The position numbers were made by a program, and so were the translations under genes. The notes under the pieces are model-generated. The model was not told where the DNA came from. It saw only the letters and a program-made list of their open reading frames with translations, and made no database searches. From contig NC_092323.1 in the NCBI RefSeq assembly GCF_036785885.1, positions 3,140,501 to 3,204,500 of the forward strand: a stretch of 64,000 bases of DNA, read 5' to 3'. The DNA is from Coffea arabica (Eukaryota; Streptophyta; Magnoliopsida; Gentianales; Rubiaceae). This document shows positions 11,856 to 33,535 of the stretch, in pieces. How positions within the stretch are numbered: position 1 is the stretch's first letter; every line of letters starts with the position of its first letter.

Positions 11856-12197
11856 GAATACAAACCAAGAAATTTTTAGAATACAAACCAAGAAATTTAA
11901 TCCCTTAATATATACTCAAGTAAAATTTTAAAACTCTCTTGATGGTCAACTACTCTTAGAGCAGTCGGTTATATATACTACTACTAGGTGCATGTGTACT
12001 TAGTTCAAAGTTGAATGTGTCGACTGCCACGCAGTACAAATCTAATGGTAAGTTATTCCAGTTCCACCGGAGTAGCTTCGAGTATGCTCAGTAGTGGTAT
12101 CGGTACGCCAACAGAGACCGAGAGAGAGAAAGACGTGAACCTAACTGTTGGGTAGAAATTAACTAATGCCCATGGGACTTAGTGCGCCATTAGTCTT

Positions 12198-12440
12198 GTT
12201 TGATAATTCAGTTAACCACTTAAAAACTTAATGAGTTTATATTTTGACGTCTTTAAATTCGTTCAATAACAAAAAATAAAACATTTAAATTAATTAAGTG
12301 ACTCTTAATTTTCTAAGTAAAATTTATTTCAAAAGATAAGTGATAAACTGTTCATTAGTTTAACGGATTTAGACTTTAATTATTAGTTTAACGGATTTAG
12401 ATTTTAATTTTCAGATGCACGCTTAAATTCATTCATAAGT
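12198..12440. mobile_element. MITE, TGTTTGATAA family, copy C
   Basis: It starts TTGTTTGATAATTCAGTTAA and contains AATTAATTAAGTGACTCTTA and AGATAAGTGATAAACTGTTC, words shared with copies at 32060-32306, 32316-32580 and, inverted, 43606-43868. A 20-bp word (AGTTTAACGGATTTAGA) is repeated near its right end. Confidence 0.5.
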
Positions 12441-13318
12441 CTTAAACAACGTTCGCCAGTACAAAACCCACGTGCATAATGTTCTTCTTCCTTTTTTTTT
12501 TTTGGGGCGGGGGGAAGGGGGAAGGGGGTTTACATATTAAAAATTGTTACGGTTATTATTATTAACCACCGCGGATCATCTGCAACAGGAATATTTTATA
12601 ACTCCCAACAAATCCTAAGACAATTTTGTCAGTGTCGTAATAGAACTTCCATTACAAAACTTTAAACCTCCTGTTTCATCACTGTTTCTTACATAAGGCC
12701 AACACAGTGACAGAATAACAACTGCCAGAAAAATTGTTCCAGATATAATGGGGACTAGACTACTACAACCAGAACCAGAACCAGAACCAGAACCAGGTAG
12801 GTAAACTGTAAAATATAACAATGACAGACAGCAGGTCTCTTATGCACCCCCTTTCTGAGAAGAAAAAAATGCAAATACAGGTGAAATAAACACAGGCTCT
12901 ACACATTCAAGAACATGGGTTAAAACCCCCTATGTACAAACTACGGCTCACAAGCCCATCATAACCTTCCTTCACTGCCCTCAAAATGTTATTCAGCAGG
13001 TTGGAATAAGAAATTACAAACGGACGACTGCTTCACTTGAGTCTTTGCCCGGACACCATTCGCCAGCCAAGTTCTACAATACAAAATATGAAATGTTAAA
13101 GAGAGATATGAATGTCCACAAAAGCTTTCAAAAAAAAAAAAAAAACGTGCAGCTACGGATAAGCATTTGCTAACACTGAGTGCCTCTAGTTCTCGAGGTG
13201 GGGTGTGAGAGGGCGAGCAACTATTGCAAAACCTTCCAACATTTTAACACCTCTCCAGAGACAATGCATACCTTCGAACACAATGCTATCAGGAGGACGG
13301 CAGATAATAATAATAGTA

Positions 13319-22120
<8,802 letters not shown>

Positions 22121-24187
22121 ATCTGCAAAACAACACCAATCATCAGTTCATCTTATTACAATAATCCCAAAATTTTAAAAAAAAACCCACCAATTAATTT
22201 ATCTACTGGTTTCTGAGAAACCCACCTCTAAAGTTTCCTCAGAAAATCTGAGGAGAAGAGAAAGACGACCTCGACAGATCTAACTATATAATCAAAGAAG
22301 AAAAAGCAGTTCAACACTTCTGGATCAACAAAACAATCTAAGTCATTTCTTTACTCAGAGTCTAGCAGTATCAGATGAAACGTTTTCTCCCTTCACTTCT
22401 CTTCTCTTCCCTCGCTTTCTTATTTCTCCCTTCTTTCTATTGTCTTCCTTTTTCTCTCTCTCTCTCTCTCTCTAACGTTGGGAACCAACAAGAATACACA
22501 CTCCAGAGCAGTGTATGGTTTAAGAAGACGAAGAAGAAGAGAAACAAAGAGGTAAAAGCAAAAGAGGTGAGAAAAATTGGTGTAATGTGGCTACTAATAC
22601 TATGCCAGAGACTCCGGTAATCCTATTACGTGACTCTGCCAAAATAAAAACCTCATTCCAGTTATATATGCAAAAGAGAAAAAAGAAAAAAGATTGAAAA
22701 AACAAAAATTGAAAGCTGGCTGAGGTCTGGACGATGGGTTTGTGGGGGGTACTAAGGAGGTCTTTTTCTCGACGGTGGAACACTTTGGGCTTTTGGATCT
22801 GTTTACACTTTGCAGTGCTTGGACTGTTTTGCTGACAAGTGTTAACAAATGCGGGTATTGACGAGCCCAATTGACTTTTGCAGCCTGGGTACCGTTCGCT
22901 CTAGGGTTACAAAATTAGTGCCCAGCAGCTGAATGAATTTCTAGGGTTAGGACTTAGGAGCATGCATTCCAGCATTCATAATTTTCTACTATCATACTTA
23001 TTTATTGTTGTTAATTTAGATATAGGGTTAGCTTGATTCTCATTAAATACGTGGATCTGGAATCAAAATCGATTAGATTATACTTTTTAAGGGAAACAAT
23101 GATATAATTCAACGACTAACGGTCATGTTGCAAAAGAAAAATACACGATAACGAGAATTTCCAAAAGAAGAGATAATTAAAGTATGGCGCGAGAAGGTAA
23201 TTCAGTTATTTTTTGTCGTGAATCGACTTTAATTAAAAGGAACAATTTGGCGAGAATTTTCGAAAGAGGAAGTCCAGAATTATGGCGGGAAAAGATAATT
23301 CAACTTATTTTTGTTGTGATCGACTTTAATTAAAGGGAACAATTTGGCGAGAAAATTTGAAAGAGGAAATGGCAACAGTATGAAGAAAAAACTAATTTGA
23401 TTGTCTTTTTTTCTTGATCGCCTTTAATTAAAAGTAGCAATCTTGCCTCGTGTTTACGCTTGTTGATCAAAAATACGTTGCCAATTATTTGGCATATATT
23501 TGAAGAAAAAAATGTTTCTCACAACTAAAACAATACAAAGAATTAAAAATTAGGTTTAGCTTAATAATGTACAAATATAAAACATGTAAAAAAAATAACA
23601 CAAATAAAATACTCCATCTATCTAGCGAATGTCATTAAATAGTTATCTAAAATCAAGGTTGTTGGTTTGTATATTTCCTTGCTTACTTTATTCCAAGTGC
23701 ATCACTTAACTTAAAAAACACTTAAGAATTGTGTATATGAATTTAAATTCGTAAAAGTTTTTTTTTAGCTATTAATTCAGGTAACTCTTTTCTTTTGACC
23801 ACAAAATTTGGAAAAAAACTATATATGTACTTTTAATTTTTTTTTCCTAGACTTCTAAGATATTAAAAGAAGATAAATATAGATTAAATTGCATATGAAG
23901 GAATTCCTTTAAGCATTGAATGCGGATTTAAATAATTAAAAAAATCAAGTATTAAGCTTGTGCAATAAAGGTTAACAATATCCAACTAATAATTGTTGCA
24001 ACATCCGTAGAACTAACATATTCATGTATCGATCTACAAAATACAAAAATCTCGGATTGGAACTTTGACGATCTTTAATGTATATATTGGAGGTAAAGAA
24101 TAATGCAAACCAAGTAAAAAAGAAGCAAGTTTTACTCACAAGGCATTAGAGAGAATGAGCTCATTCCCATAATTGACTCATTTTTAA
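22121..24187. other. 5' leader and promoter region of the SIN3-like gene, then AT-rich spacer
   Basis: The first few hundred bases carry pyrimidine-rich sequence including a CT microsatellite (about 22453-22471), typical of a 5' untranslated region. A three-copy tandem repeat lies at 23152-23445. The rest, up to a MITE at 24188, is AT-rich and shows no gene. Confidence 0.5.
23152..23445. repeat. Three tandem copies of a ~98-bp unit
   Basis: Units start at about 23152, 23251 and 23348, each beginning CGAGAA and containing CGACTTTAATTAAA(A/G)GGAACAATTTGG or a decayed version of it. The third copy is the most divergent. No coding potential; function unknown. Confidence 0.8.
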
Positions 24188-24727
24188 GGAAAAATCATTT
24201 AAAACATTTCTCGCATTTGTCAAATAAATTTTTTCATCCCTCATTTTTTAAAATATTAATTTTACGTCATTTATAAATTTAAGTTAGCAAAATTTGGTTT
24301 TAACCTAAGTTTTTTTTTATCACTTTTTACAATAAATCTATCATATAACTTACACATGTCATTTATTAGAGGCAAAAAGATTAGATGCAATTTGCAGTTA
24401 AATAAATAATACGATCTACATACATTTTTGCCTTTAAAAAAGTGAAATTTGACCCAAGCTATCCCTGTTTTTCTCCCTTTAAAAGTAAGGTCTAACGTGA
24501 TCTATATTTATTTTTGCCCTGAATAAATGGATCTAACTTTTTTGCACCTAAAAAAATTATCACATGAGAGTCATGTGATAATTTCTAATTAAAAAGCAAT
24601 AAAAAAATCTAGCTCGAAGCTAAATTTTGTTAACTTAAATTTATAAGGGACATAAAATTAATATTTTAAAAGTGAAGAACGAAAATATCATTTAGCGAAA
24701 TGTGGTGTACTTTTGAACGATTTTTTC
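24188..24727. mobile_element. MULE-like MITE with ~110-bp terminal inverted repeats
   Basis: The left arm (GGAAAAATCATTTAAAA through ATATTAATTTTACGTC and ATAAATTTAAGTTAGCAAAA) is matched by the reverse complement of the right arm (GAAAAAATCGTTCAAAA, ATATTAATTTTATGTC, ATAAATTTAAGTTAACAAAA). Flanks CATTTTTAA (24179-24187) and TATTTCTAA (24728-24736) could be a 9-bp target duplication with two mismatches, as in Mutator-like elements. No coding capacity. Confidence 0.7.
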
Positions 24728-24942
24728 TATTTCTAAAGAGTCAATGGAGTGAAAACCGTGTGACCAAGAAAATGACAAATTAGTGTAAATTAGAAAATTA
24801 GGCAAACTAAACTAAAGCAAGAACCTTTGATGACAGAAAAGCAGATTACTCGTCACCATTCGCGTTTAGCACATCAAACACTTCTTTAACGCAATAATCC
24901 ATTACGTGCTGACAAAAACATTCGAGAAAATTGAGCCATAAG
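24728..24942. other. Short spacer between two elements
   Basis: AT-rich; nothing recognised. Confidence 0.5.
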
Positions 24943-25741
24943 TAGGACTGTCAATGGGTTGGATCAGCCCGATCTCGGCTCATTCGGTCCGATAAAAAAT
25001 CCGATGAACCCGATCATTTGATGATCCGGTCTGATTTTGAGCCTAAAAATAGGCCCGAATTAATTATGAGTCGAGCTTGAGCCTTATTTGGCTCAAACCC
25101 GATATGAGTCCGGCCCTTTAATTACATATATATAATATTCATATTTTGATATTATGTATAATTATATATCCAAATATATTATTACTAAATACTAAATATA
25201 TATATAAATTACAAAGCACAAAAATACATCTAAAGACTCTTCTATGAGTTTTCTTGAGAACTAATATTAATAATGCATAACTAAAACTCTAACTTTTCTT
25301 ATTGGTTGAGTAAATTTTTGTAGTAGCATAATATTGGTTGATTTCTTTTTGATCTACAAACACAAATCATCAAGCATATTTGGATTTAAATCGCAAGATT
25401 ATAAAAAAAGTTTCAACTTTTAAAGATGTCTTGGCTTATGATCGCATATTTTATTACTATTTTTCATGCATTTTGAACGAATTAAATATAAATATTGTTG
25501 AAAATTTTTTGGTTTATATAGTTTTAAGAACTATTATTTGTTCATGTTTAGTTTTAATATTATAGTCTTGTAAATGTTAAATTAGTTTTACAACTTAATA
25601 GTTTGAGCAATTATATTAAGAAAATTAAGAAATAATAAGTGAATTTGGACTAAATCCGATTAAGGTTCATAACCCAAATATTATGTGAGTTGGATTTGAG
25701 TTTATCAAAATCCGGCTCATTAGGTCCGATTGCCAGACCTA
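24943..25741. mobile_element. Non-autonomous hAT element, 799 bp, with 8-bp target duplication
   Basis: The left end reads TAGGACTGTCAATGGGTTGG. The right end, read on the minus strand, begins TAGGTCTGGCAATCGGACC, so the ends form imperfect inverted repeats of about 14 bp of hAT type. Flanks GCCATAAG (24935-24942) and GCCATAAT (25742-25749) are an 8-bp target duplication with one mismatch. Subterminal words rich in CCGATC/GGCTCA recur at both ends. The interior is AT-rich and encodes no transposase. Confidence 0.8.
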
Positions 25742-26053
25742 GCCATAATGCTAACAAGAAGTGAACCCGGCTTGTATGCATGAATGTTCGCATTATTGCG
25801 TCTGAACAGCAACTCGAAATAAACAAAATAAAAAAGAAATTGTAAATTGCTGTTCATCCAGCTTGGGACATTATAGATTAGTTGTCGTGATTTCATAATC
25901 TTATTAAACATTTAGGGAAAAAAGCATAGTGCTTTTAAAAGTCGCGGGATACAGTTTGAGTTGATTAAATGTTAGTGCTTCATGAAGATGAGCCCAATCT
26001 CTCTCAATCAAGGTTGAAACTCGAGAAGGGGGGAAAAAGTTTAAAGACACTGT

Positions 26054-29000
26054 CTAGGCAATGGCGTCGGTTGAATTGGCGGTTGTTTGGAGGCTGACAA
26101 GAGAGTAGTAAGCTCCGCTCGGACCTTTGGCCAGCAGAGAAGAATGTGTCCCTTTCTCCACCACCTTCCCTTTGTCCAAAACCGCAATCGTATCGCAGCT
26201 CTGGATTGTACTTAGCCTGTGCGCCACAACCACACTGGTCCTTCCCACCATCACTCTCTCCAGTGCATCTTGCACCACCTTTTCAGACCGACTGTCAAGT
26301 GCGCTGGTTGCTTCGTCCAACAACAGTATTGCCGGGTTTTTCAGGATAGCCCGGGCGATGGCAATCCGCTGCTTTTGCCCTCCCGATAGTTGCAATCCCC
26401 TGTCTCCGCACCACGTGTCATATCCATCCTTCAACCCCGCGACGAAATCATGAGCATTGGCTGCCTTAGCAGCCTCAATGATCTCCGCCTCGCCCACGTC
26501 CTCCGATGCTCCGTACGCGACGTTCTGGCGTATGGTGCCGGCGAATAATGTGGGCTCCTGGCTCACCAGTGCAATGTGTTTCCTCAGCGATCTCAAGTGG
26601 TATGCTTTTATATCTCGACCGTCGATCTTCACCACCCCGCGCAGCGGATCATAGAACCTCTCGATCAAGCCGATTATGGTGGATTTCCCTGAGCCGCTTT
26701 GTCCCACCAACGCCGTTGATTTCCCCGCCTGAATTTTGAGGGAGAACCCACTGAAGATGATCACATCGGGCCTGGAGGGGTACGCAAAATCGACATCGCG
26801 GAGCTCGACGTGGCCCGTAACCTTGTTGGGCTTGTGGCCTTCTGGATCCTCAGGTTCGATCGAGGAGTACCGATCCAAAACTGCGAAAACAGACCCGACA
26901 GCCTCGGACCCTTTGGCTAGATCATTGGTCAAGGTAGCCGCGTCGGCAATTACGCGACCGGTGCTGACCAGAATCATGAAAGTCTGGAACAGCGCTTTTG
27001 CTCCAAGTTCACCCTCTCCAATCAGTTTACCCCCATACCAAAAGTCGAGAGCCCACGTCAACGACATGAGACTGTTGGACGTACCAAGCCCAACACCGGC
27101 GAACCATGACTGCCGAATGCTTTGCCGTCGGGGGCCTCGTTGGGCCTGTTCAAGCATCCGGAGAATCCTAGCTTGGGAGCTGAAAGCGGTGACGGTTCTA
27201 AGGTTGGAGACGGCTTCAGCAGCGACCTTGCTGCTTTCCTGCTGGGCTTTGATGGCCTTCTTGGTCATGGTGGTTAGCAGAACGCGCTTACAGTAAAAGC
27301 AGATGATGATAAGGGGTTGAACGGCTATCATGACCAGAGCTAGCTTCCAGGCGATGACTAGGCCCATAGTGCATGCGATGATCACTGCAGAAATAGTTTG
27401 AACCAGCAGCGCCATTCTATCCCCAACTAATGACCTTACCTGTACAAATACGGACCAAGCGTAAACTTGGTGAATTACATTAACACAACAATTTCCTGTA
27501 AGTAATCCGACAATCCAAAGTATTATATATTATTACTACTCTCTTTTTTTTCTCTTTTCTTTAAAAAATAAAAAAGGAGTTGTATAATTCACTATTCCAG
27601 GCTCGATCGGATTGCAAAAGTTCCTCCAATCATTCAAGCCCCAGTTTCTAGTCCAGGCTATTTTCAGGCCTCAAACTGGATTGCGTTAAAATAAGAGACC
27701 AATGGGCTCCTCTCTCGTTCGTGCCCAAAAAGATGGAAAAGAGAGGGGGAAAAAATGAAAATGAAAATAATGTGGTTTCTTAGGATAGTCCTTTGTTTCT
27801 TTTCTTATATAATGACATTGCTAATAATCTTTCTCTTTTCTTTTTTAGAATTTCAAAGGTAAAAAAGTACTAGTATTTTATACTCAAAAAAATGGCTTAA
27901 CGTACTAAGATGGTGCTTCTTTTTTTTTTTTTTTTTTTTCCCAAATGGGAGGCAATTAATTTATGACCAACTTCCTGTGCAATTAATTTATGATCAGTAT
28001 GTTGGTGGATTTAACTTTCAGAACACGTTCTGAAAAATCTATATTCAAAATTAAGAGCCGTCGTCTATTATCTGATTCTTCACAGAACCAATTCCACGTA
28101 AATGAGGATGGAATAAATTCTTGTTCAAAAGCAAGCATACTTTTTAATTTAATTTTTTTTTTCAAGTCTCTCGTTTGGCCTGCTGCTGGTGAACCTGGTA
28201 AAATACCGAGCGAAGAAAAAAGGCTGCTTACCACATTGGCATCCTTTGCTAGCCTGGAGCATAAGGCACCAGTTGTATTCTCATCCTGATCGAACCACCC
28301 TATTTCAAAAGTGAGCATCTTGGACAGCATCTTTTCCCTGATCCTCTTTGTCAAATGCTCCCCCATGGCTGCAAAGTTATAATGCTGACATATATTTATC
28401 ACCAATGAAGCAACTGCCAGCCCCACAAAGGACAGAGCATATATCTCCGTCTTTTTCTTGATCTCTCTGTGATCGGGCAAGAAATACACCGATATCATGG
28501 ATCCCAGCGCCAAGGCGTACGTCGGTTGAATTGCGCCGAACAGTACTGCACTAATACACCCTGCCGTTGCTTGCCTCCATTCAGGCAGGTTCATGGCCAA
28601 TAATCTTCTGAACGAGGGTACTGAAAACACTTGATCCCCGGGAGCTGCTGCATTCTCTGCTCTATGGCTCGGAGTGGTTGAGTTAGCCGAACTGGACCTG
28701 CTCAAGATTGATAGCCTTCGACTGCTGGTGCTGTGCCTGTCGCTGATTGCATTGGACAGCGACGCCAGTGCGCTCGCATTGCTTTCAACTTGGCTGATTT
28801 TTTCCGTCTGTTGAAGGCGGATGAGCGACGTGTAGAAACCATTTTCATCCTCAACTAGCTCGTCATGCGAGCCAGTCTCGATGACTTGGCCATTCTGGAC
28901 CACAGCAATGAGGTCAGCATTTCGGATGGTGGAGAGACGGTGGGCTATGGTGATGGTGGTGCGCCCGACGGCTGCCTTGTCCAGAGCTTCTTGAACAATC

Positions 29001-31701
29001 CTCTCTGATTCGGCATCCAGTGCGCTTGTGGCCTCATCAAGGAGGAGCAATTTTGGTGTTTTAATAATGGCTCTGGCAATGGCAATTCTCTGCTTCTGTC
29101 CTCCGGACATCTGAACTCCCCTCTCACCAACCTGCCTTGTTGATATCATTGCATATTCTTTAGTAGTAATTTAGGATTCATGATGATCAAAATACCATCA
29201 AGAAAAGAAAAGCACGCCAGCAAATTCCATAATGATTCATTCATGGAGTAAAAAATAAGATATAATCGCGGAACTAGTGGGATTAGTCAACTTATTAATT
29301 AATTATCGATTACTTTTAATTAAACGATGCGGAACATGAAGAATTTAGATGCCATCATATCCTGACAATGCCTGTCTATTCTCAGTGCTCAACGTCTCCA
29401 ATTAAAAGAAGAATACAAGAGACTGGGATAAGTTATCCGGTGAAGGGAGGAAGAAGGCATGCAAGCAAACCACATGCCATTGACAGAGAGAGTATATGCT
29501 GGTTGTGATCACATATCTAGTCAGATTTAGATTACTGGAGGGGGGAGGGTTACCGGACTACTACGTACTCTTTTTAGGATCAATAAAGTAGTCGTTTTGT
29601 CAGCTATAGAATGGTTTGTCAACTTTCAGAGTGGATGACAGACACATAAGGTTGGCATCTATGTGTTGCTGCAAACTGTTATACTTGAACAAATTATTTG
29701 CTGCTGTTGGAACCATATACCAAAATAATAATAATAATAATTCTGTGAGATGACATACTTGCTTTGGTCACTGTTAATAAATTCAACGGTACACAGTAAA
29801 ATATTATTGACATCAGCTTTGGAGATAAAGGACAGACAAACCTGAGTGTCATAACCCTGAGGCAACTGACAAATGAAGTTATGAGCATTAGAAGCTTTTG
29901 CTGCCTCGATAACCTCTTCCACGGATGCATCCTCCTTCCCAAAAAGTATGTTCTCTTTAATGCTTGTAGCGAAAAGAGCAGGCTCCTGACTTACCAGCCC
30001 CGTCTGCGACCTTAACCACTTGAGTTGCAGCTTATCAATGTTGAGCCCATCAAGCAGGATTTCACCTCCAAGTGGGTCATAAAATCTTTGCAGCAAAGCA
30101 ATAACTGTGGATTTCCCAGAACCGCTTCCTCCAACCAATGCAACCGTTCTTCCAGCTGGGACTTCGAGGTTAAAATCCTTGAAAATTATGCTTTCAGGTC
30201 TTGAGGGATATGCGAATTCAACGTGCTTAAACTCAACTTTTCCCGAGACGTTTTCTAGAATTTGGCCTTCCAAGTTGTCCGAATCAATCTTGGGCACTCT
30301 TTTCATGATTTCCATGATGCGTTCACCTGCAGCACTAGCTTCTGACAAGTACCTTACGTTGGATAAGGCAGAACCCAGTGCCCTGTTGAATACGTCAAGT
30401 AAAATTAGTATACTTCCAGTTTCACATCTCAAAGCACTAAAAAATTCGATTCAAGAATATCAAATTTCAAGAAGTTGATGTTCAGTATAGATAGATGATT
30501 ACAATCCACCGACGGCAAGGGCAGCACCGACTGCAAAAACATTCCCTCCTTTGGCACCGTGGTACATGACCAATCTGCTGCCATAATAGGACATGAAAGA
30601 CCAAATTGCAAACACCACACCATTACTACCAATGGCCAAACCTTTTGCTAAACCTTGTCGCAGCCCCAATTTCAGTGTCCCCTGAAGAGCAGACGAGTAC
30701 TCTGCGATAGTTTTACTCTCCCCAACAAAGGAGTAAACGGTCCTGACGGAAGAAATGGCCTGCTCTACAACTATCCCGGCCTTGTTGTATTCTTCCCTGA
30801 TCCTTCTAGCAATGCTCATAAGAGATCTTCCATACATCAGACCTGGTATGACCAAAAATATTATAAAAGGAAATCCAACAATAGCCAGCCTCCAGACCAT
30901 TGCAAACGCAGCAACATATGCCCCCACAAACGTCGAGAGATTCATCAACGACACTGGAACCTACAGTTAATTGAAGAATATTGACACACCGAATTAGGCA
31001 TCAAAATAAAATATCATCGGCTGCGAGAAAAAACAGGTAGTACAAACCAACTTTTTCACTGATGACGTCCTGAATTACAAGACTGTCACTGGAGACACTT
31101 GCAATGACTTCGGCTGTGCTCGCCACATGTAGATCGAAGTAGCCAATTTCTTGCCTTAGCACTGCTTTAAGATATCGTGCCCTTAACGTAGAAGCTTGCC
31201 TCTCTGCTGTTCTAGTCCAACAATACCCCTCTGGAAGACCCAATTAATTACGAAAGGATAAATTGAAGCAAAACCAGGAAAAACGAATTTGTGGATGAAA
31301 ACAATTGCACAAACACCTACCGATGAAGCAGGATATCCATTGCCCGGCTGCCATATAGCAGAGAATCAATGCGTTCTGCATGAAGGCAAAACCAACTTGG
31401 TAAGAAACATAGATGTGAAGATCTTAAAAGAAGGCTTATGGGGACAAGGGTATGAAATTAAGAGGCCGACCTTGTTAATGCTATGACGGAAATCTTTTGT
31501 TACTGACGAAGCTGCGTCACCAATATTGTTCATGAGTTCGCTTGTCACCAGCAGCATCATCGGCATTAGAACCCCATCCCCAACTGACCCCAGAAAGCCA
31601 AGGGTCATCAAAAGTTTGTCAATATTATCTGCGTGCATGAAAATGGAACGAAATGATCCCTTGTTTTTTGATGACGTTGAATCTAATTTCTTTGATCCCA
31701 T
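26054..31701 (-). CDS. ABCB15-like: ABCB-type full-size ABC transporter (ABCB15/MDR type)
   Basis: Plasma-membrane P-glycoprotein-like exporter; members of this clade move auxin or secondary metabolites. Seven exons (minus strand), 31701-31471, 31375-31321, 31230-31052, 30960-30503, 30382-29842, 29131-28232 and 27439-26054, join in frame to 3750 nt, 1249 aa, the normal size, in the order TMD1-NBD1-TMD2-NBD2. NBD1 has Walker [10 protein letters not shown] (about 392-400), signature MSGGQKQR, Walker [13 protein letters not shown] and H-loop IAHRLST. NBD2 has Walker [10 protein letters not shown] (about 1034-1042), [19 protein letters not shown] and VAHRLST. Clade-typical blocks include [53 protein letters not shown] and [21 protein letters not shown]. 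All catalytic motifs are intact and all introns are GT-AG. A Ser-rich linker (about 590-640) joins the halves. A 42-bp duplication lies in its 5' leader. Confidence 0.95.
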
Positions 31702-31753
31702 TTGGATAGGGCAACAACAAATACTGTTGTTCAGTACTTGTTATCACTATTCA

Positions 31754-31830
31754 CTACTCCTGCTCCAGAACTTCAGTACAAGCCTGTACTACTCTCTACT
31801 CCTGCTCCAGAACTTCAGTACAAGCCTGTG
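31754..31830. repeat. 42-bp tandem duplication in the ABCB 5' leader
   Basis: The segment CTACTCCTGCTCCAGAACTT plus CAGTACAAGCCTGT occurs at 31754 and again at 31796. It lies about 53-129 nt upstream of the ABCB start codon. Confidence 0.9.
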
Positions 31831-32059
31831 CCGGTTCAAGGCAGAGTTGAAAGCAAACCATGTGTGGTTCTGCGTTTGAGAATTGGAGCATATATGTTAT
31901 ATATAGACCTCAACAGAGACTTGTACTTTTGGTTTATTCTGGTTTTTGCTTTTACTTACAGTTTTGCTGTAGCAGAGTCTCCGGCTTTTAGTTTCATCTT
32001 TTTCTTTTTTCCTTTCCCCAATTCTTGATTTGTCGGGGTCAATCAAAGTGAAAGCCTAT

Positions 32060-32580
32060 TTAATAATTCGATTCAACACTTGAAATAATGAATTTATATT
32101 TTAATATATTTAGATACATTTAATAATTAAAAAATAAAATATCTAAATTAATTAAGTGGTACTAAATTTAATAGACAAAACGTGCTCCGAAAATTAAGAG
32201 ATAAATTATTTACTTTAATATGATGTACAGTCAAATGTATTGGATTTAGTACTTTATTCAGTAATTTAATGGATTCAAACTTCAAATCTCAATTTTTAGC
32301 CTTGTTTGACTTTGTTTGATAACACAATTTGATATTTAAATTTAATGAATTCATATTTTAACACGTTCATACGAGTTTGATAGCAAAAAAAAATAAAACA
32401 TCTCTCTACTAATTAAGTGATTTTTCTACGCAAAACTTGTTTAAAAAATAAGTGATAAACTATTTACTTATCACTTAATGTGATATACACTCAAATATAT
32501 TAAATTTAATATTTAACAATTTAGTAATTTAATTGATTCAAACTTCAAATTTCAGATTTCGCATTTTAGAGTTCAAGTTT
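32060..32580. mobile_element. Two adjacent MITE copies, TGTTTGATAA family (copies A and B)
   Basis: Copy A (about 32060-32306) and copy B (about 32316-32580) share, in order, AATGAATTTATATTTTAA or close variants, AATTAAGTG, AAGTGATAAAC or AGAGATAAATT, ATTTACTTT/ATTTACTTATC, and the right-hand words TTGGATTTAG/TTAAATTTAATATTTAAC and GATTCAAACTTCAAATCTC/TTTC. Head-to-tail arrangement; boundaries approximate. Confidence 0.55.
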
Positions 32581-33310
32581 ACAGACGAAATGCACAGTAT
32601 TACTCCTAAATTGAAGCTGGATATTTTACGTGCCAATATAGAAGGTTCATGATTGACTTTACATATTTTTGGAGGTCGTCACTAATGACGATTGTGGCTG
32701 GAGGATTGAGTCGTGCGGATTAACTCCCGGTGGTTCATTTATCCAATATAATAGGAGATGGCGAGGAGGAAGAACCCCTTCTTGTCAGAATTGGCACGGC
32801 ATTAGTTGCCACATAAATAGATGTTATCACGAGTTAAATGCTCGTCCGATCGAGAAACTCCATACACAAATTTGCACTGAAATGTCACGTGTGTGATGGG
32901 AAAAAGAAAAAATGATTGCTTTGCAGAGAGCAACACAGAGCAGCCTACGCTTTAAGCTCTTTTTTTTTTTTCCCCGTTTTGTATTTTCCTTTGCTTTTTT
33001 CAATTACGATGGGAAATTGAGCAGATCTTCAATGAACTCAACTTAATAAGGGAAAGTACATCGATCTATCAATCCAGCCTTAATCTTAGTTTTAAATTTT
33101 AGTTATATCTGCCCCACTGAGTATTCTATCGATTTCTTAAAATTTCAAGCTTTTACGTTGTGTTTGATATTTTTAAAATCATGGCATTTGGAATGCAACT
33201 ACTGTCCTAAGACTGAAATAGTAAAATCCCGGTGCAATACAGTAATACACTACATTTAATTCAAGAGTTTTGTAATGATTTGTACCTAAAGCATTTATTT
33301 TTACAATCTA

Positions 33311-33535
33311 TTTTTTTTTTTCGGACACGACGACTGTTGTATAACCTAATCTATTCTACTCTAAGGGGGAGGTGGCGGACTTAAGGAGGCCGAGGGATAA
33401 CTCGGAGGGGACTAAACCACCACCGGACCAAACGGGTGCACAACACACCCGTCTGGATTTTTTTGAAGCAAACCACTTAAATGTGGCATTTTTTGTGAGA
33501 GGCAAGGGTTCACCACCAAGCTAGGTGGTGGCCAC
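33311..33535 (-). mobile_element. SINE with perfect 15-bp target duplication
   Basis: Identical flanks TATTTTTACAATCTA lie at 33296-33310 and 33536-33550. The insert opens on the plus strand with about 11 T residues, so it is a minus-strand retroposon with an A tail. Read on the minus strand it begins AGTGGCCACCACCTAGCTTG, followed by GTGGTGAACCCTTGCC. That head is tRNA-like in layout but its A and B boxes are weak. It is unrelated in sequence to the SINE at 8284-8494. Confidence 0.82.

Larger units (their letters stand above)
10096..13318. other. Spacer upstream of GATL and downstream of the SIN3-like gene
   Basis: Holds the GATL promoter side, a (CA)15 microsatellite at 10651-10681, two MITE copies near 11.3-11.9 kb, one GTTTGATAA-family MITE at 12198-12440, an (AGAACC)n run near 12770-12796, and from about 12.6 kb the probable 3' untranslated region of the SIN3-like gene. 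No further gene is supported. Confidence 0.5.

Noticed and set aside
12615-12821. 68-codon minus-strand frame with (GS)n and a hydrophobic stretch
   Set aside because: The GS run comes from an (AGAACC)n microsatellite, and the frame lies in the probable 3' region of the SIN3-like gene. Not enough for a gene call.
25380-25565. 61-codon frame inside the hAT element
   Set aside because: AT-rich chance frame with no transposase motif; the element is non-autonomous.
26127-27296. Plus-strand frames over the second half of the ABCB gene, up to 186 codons
   Set aside because: Antisense shadows of a strongly conserved coding exon (NBD2 motifs on the minus strand).
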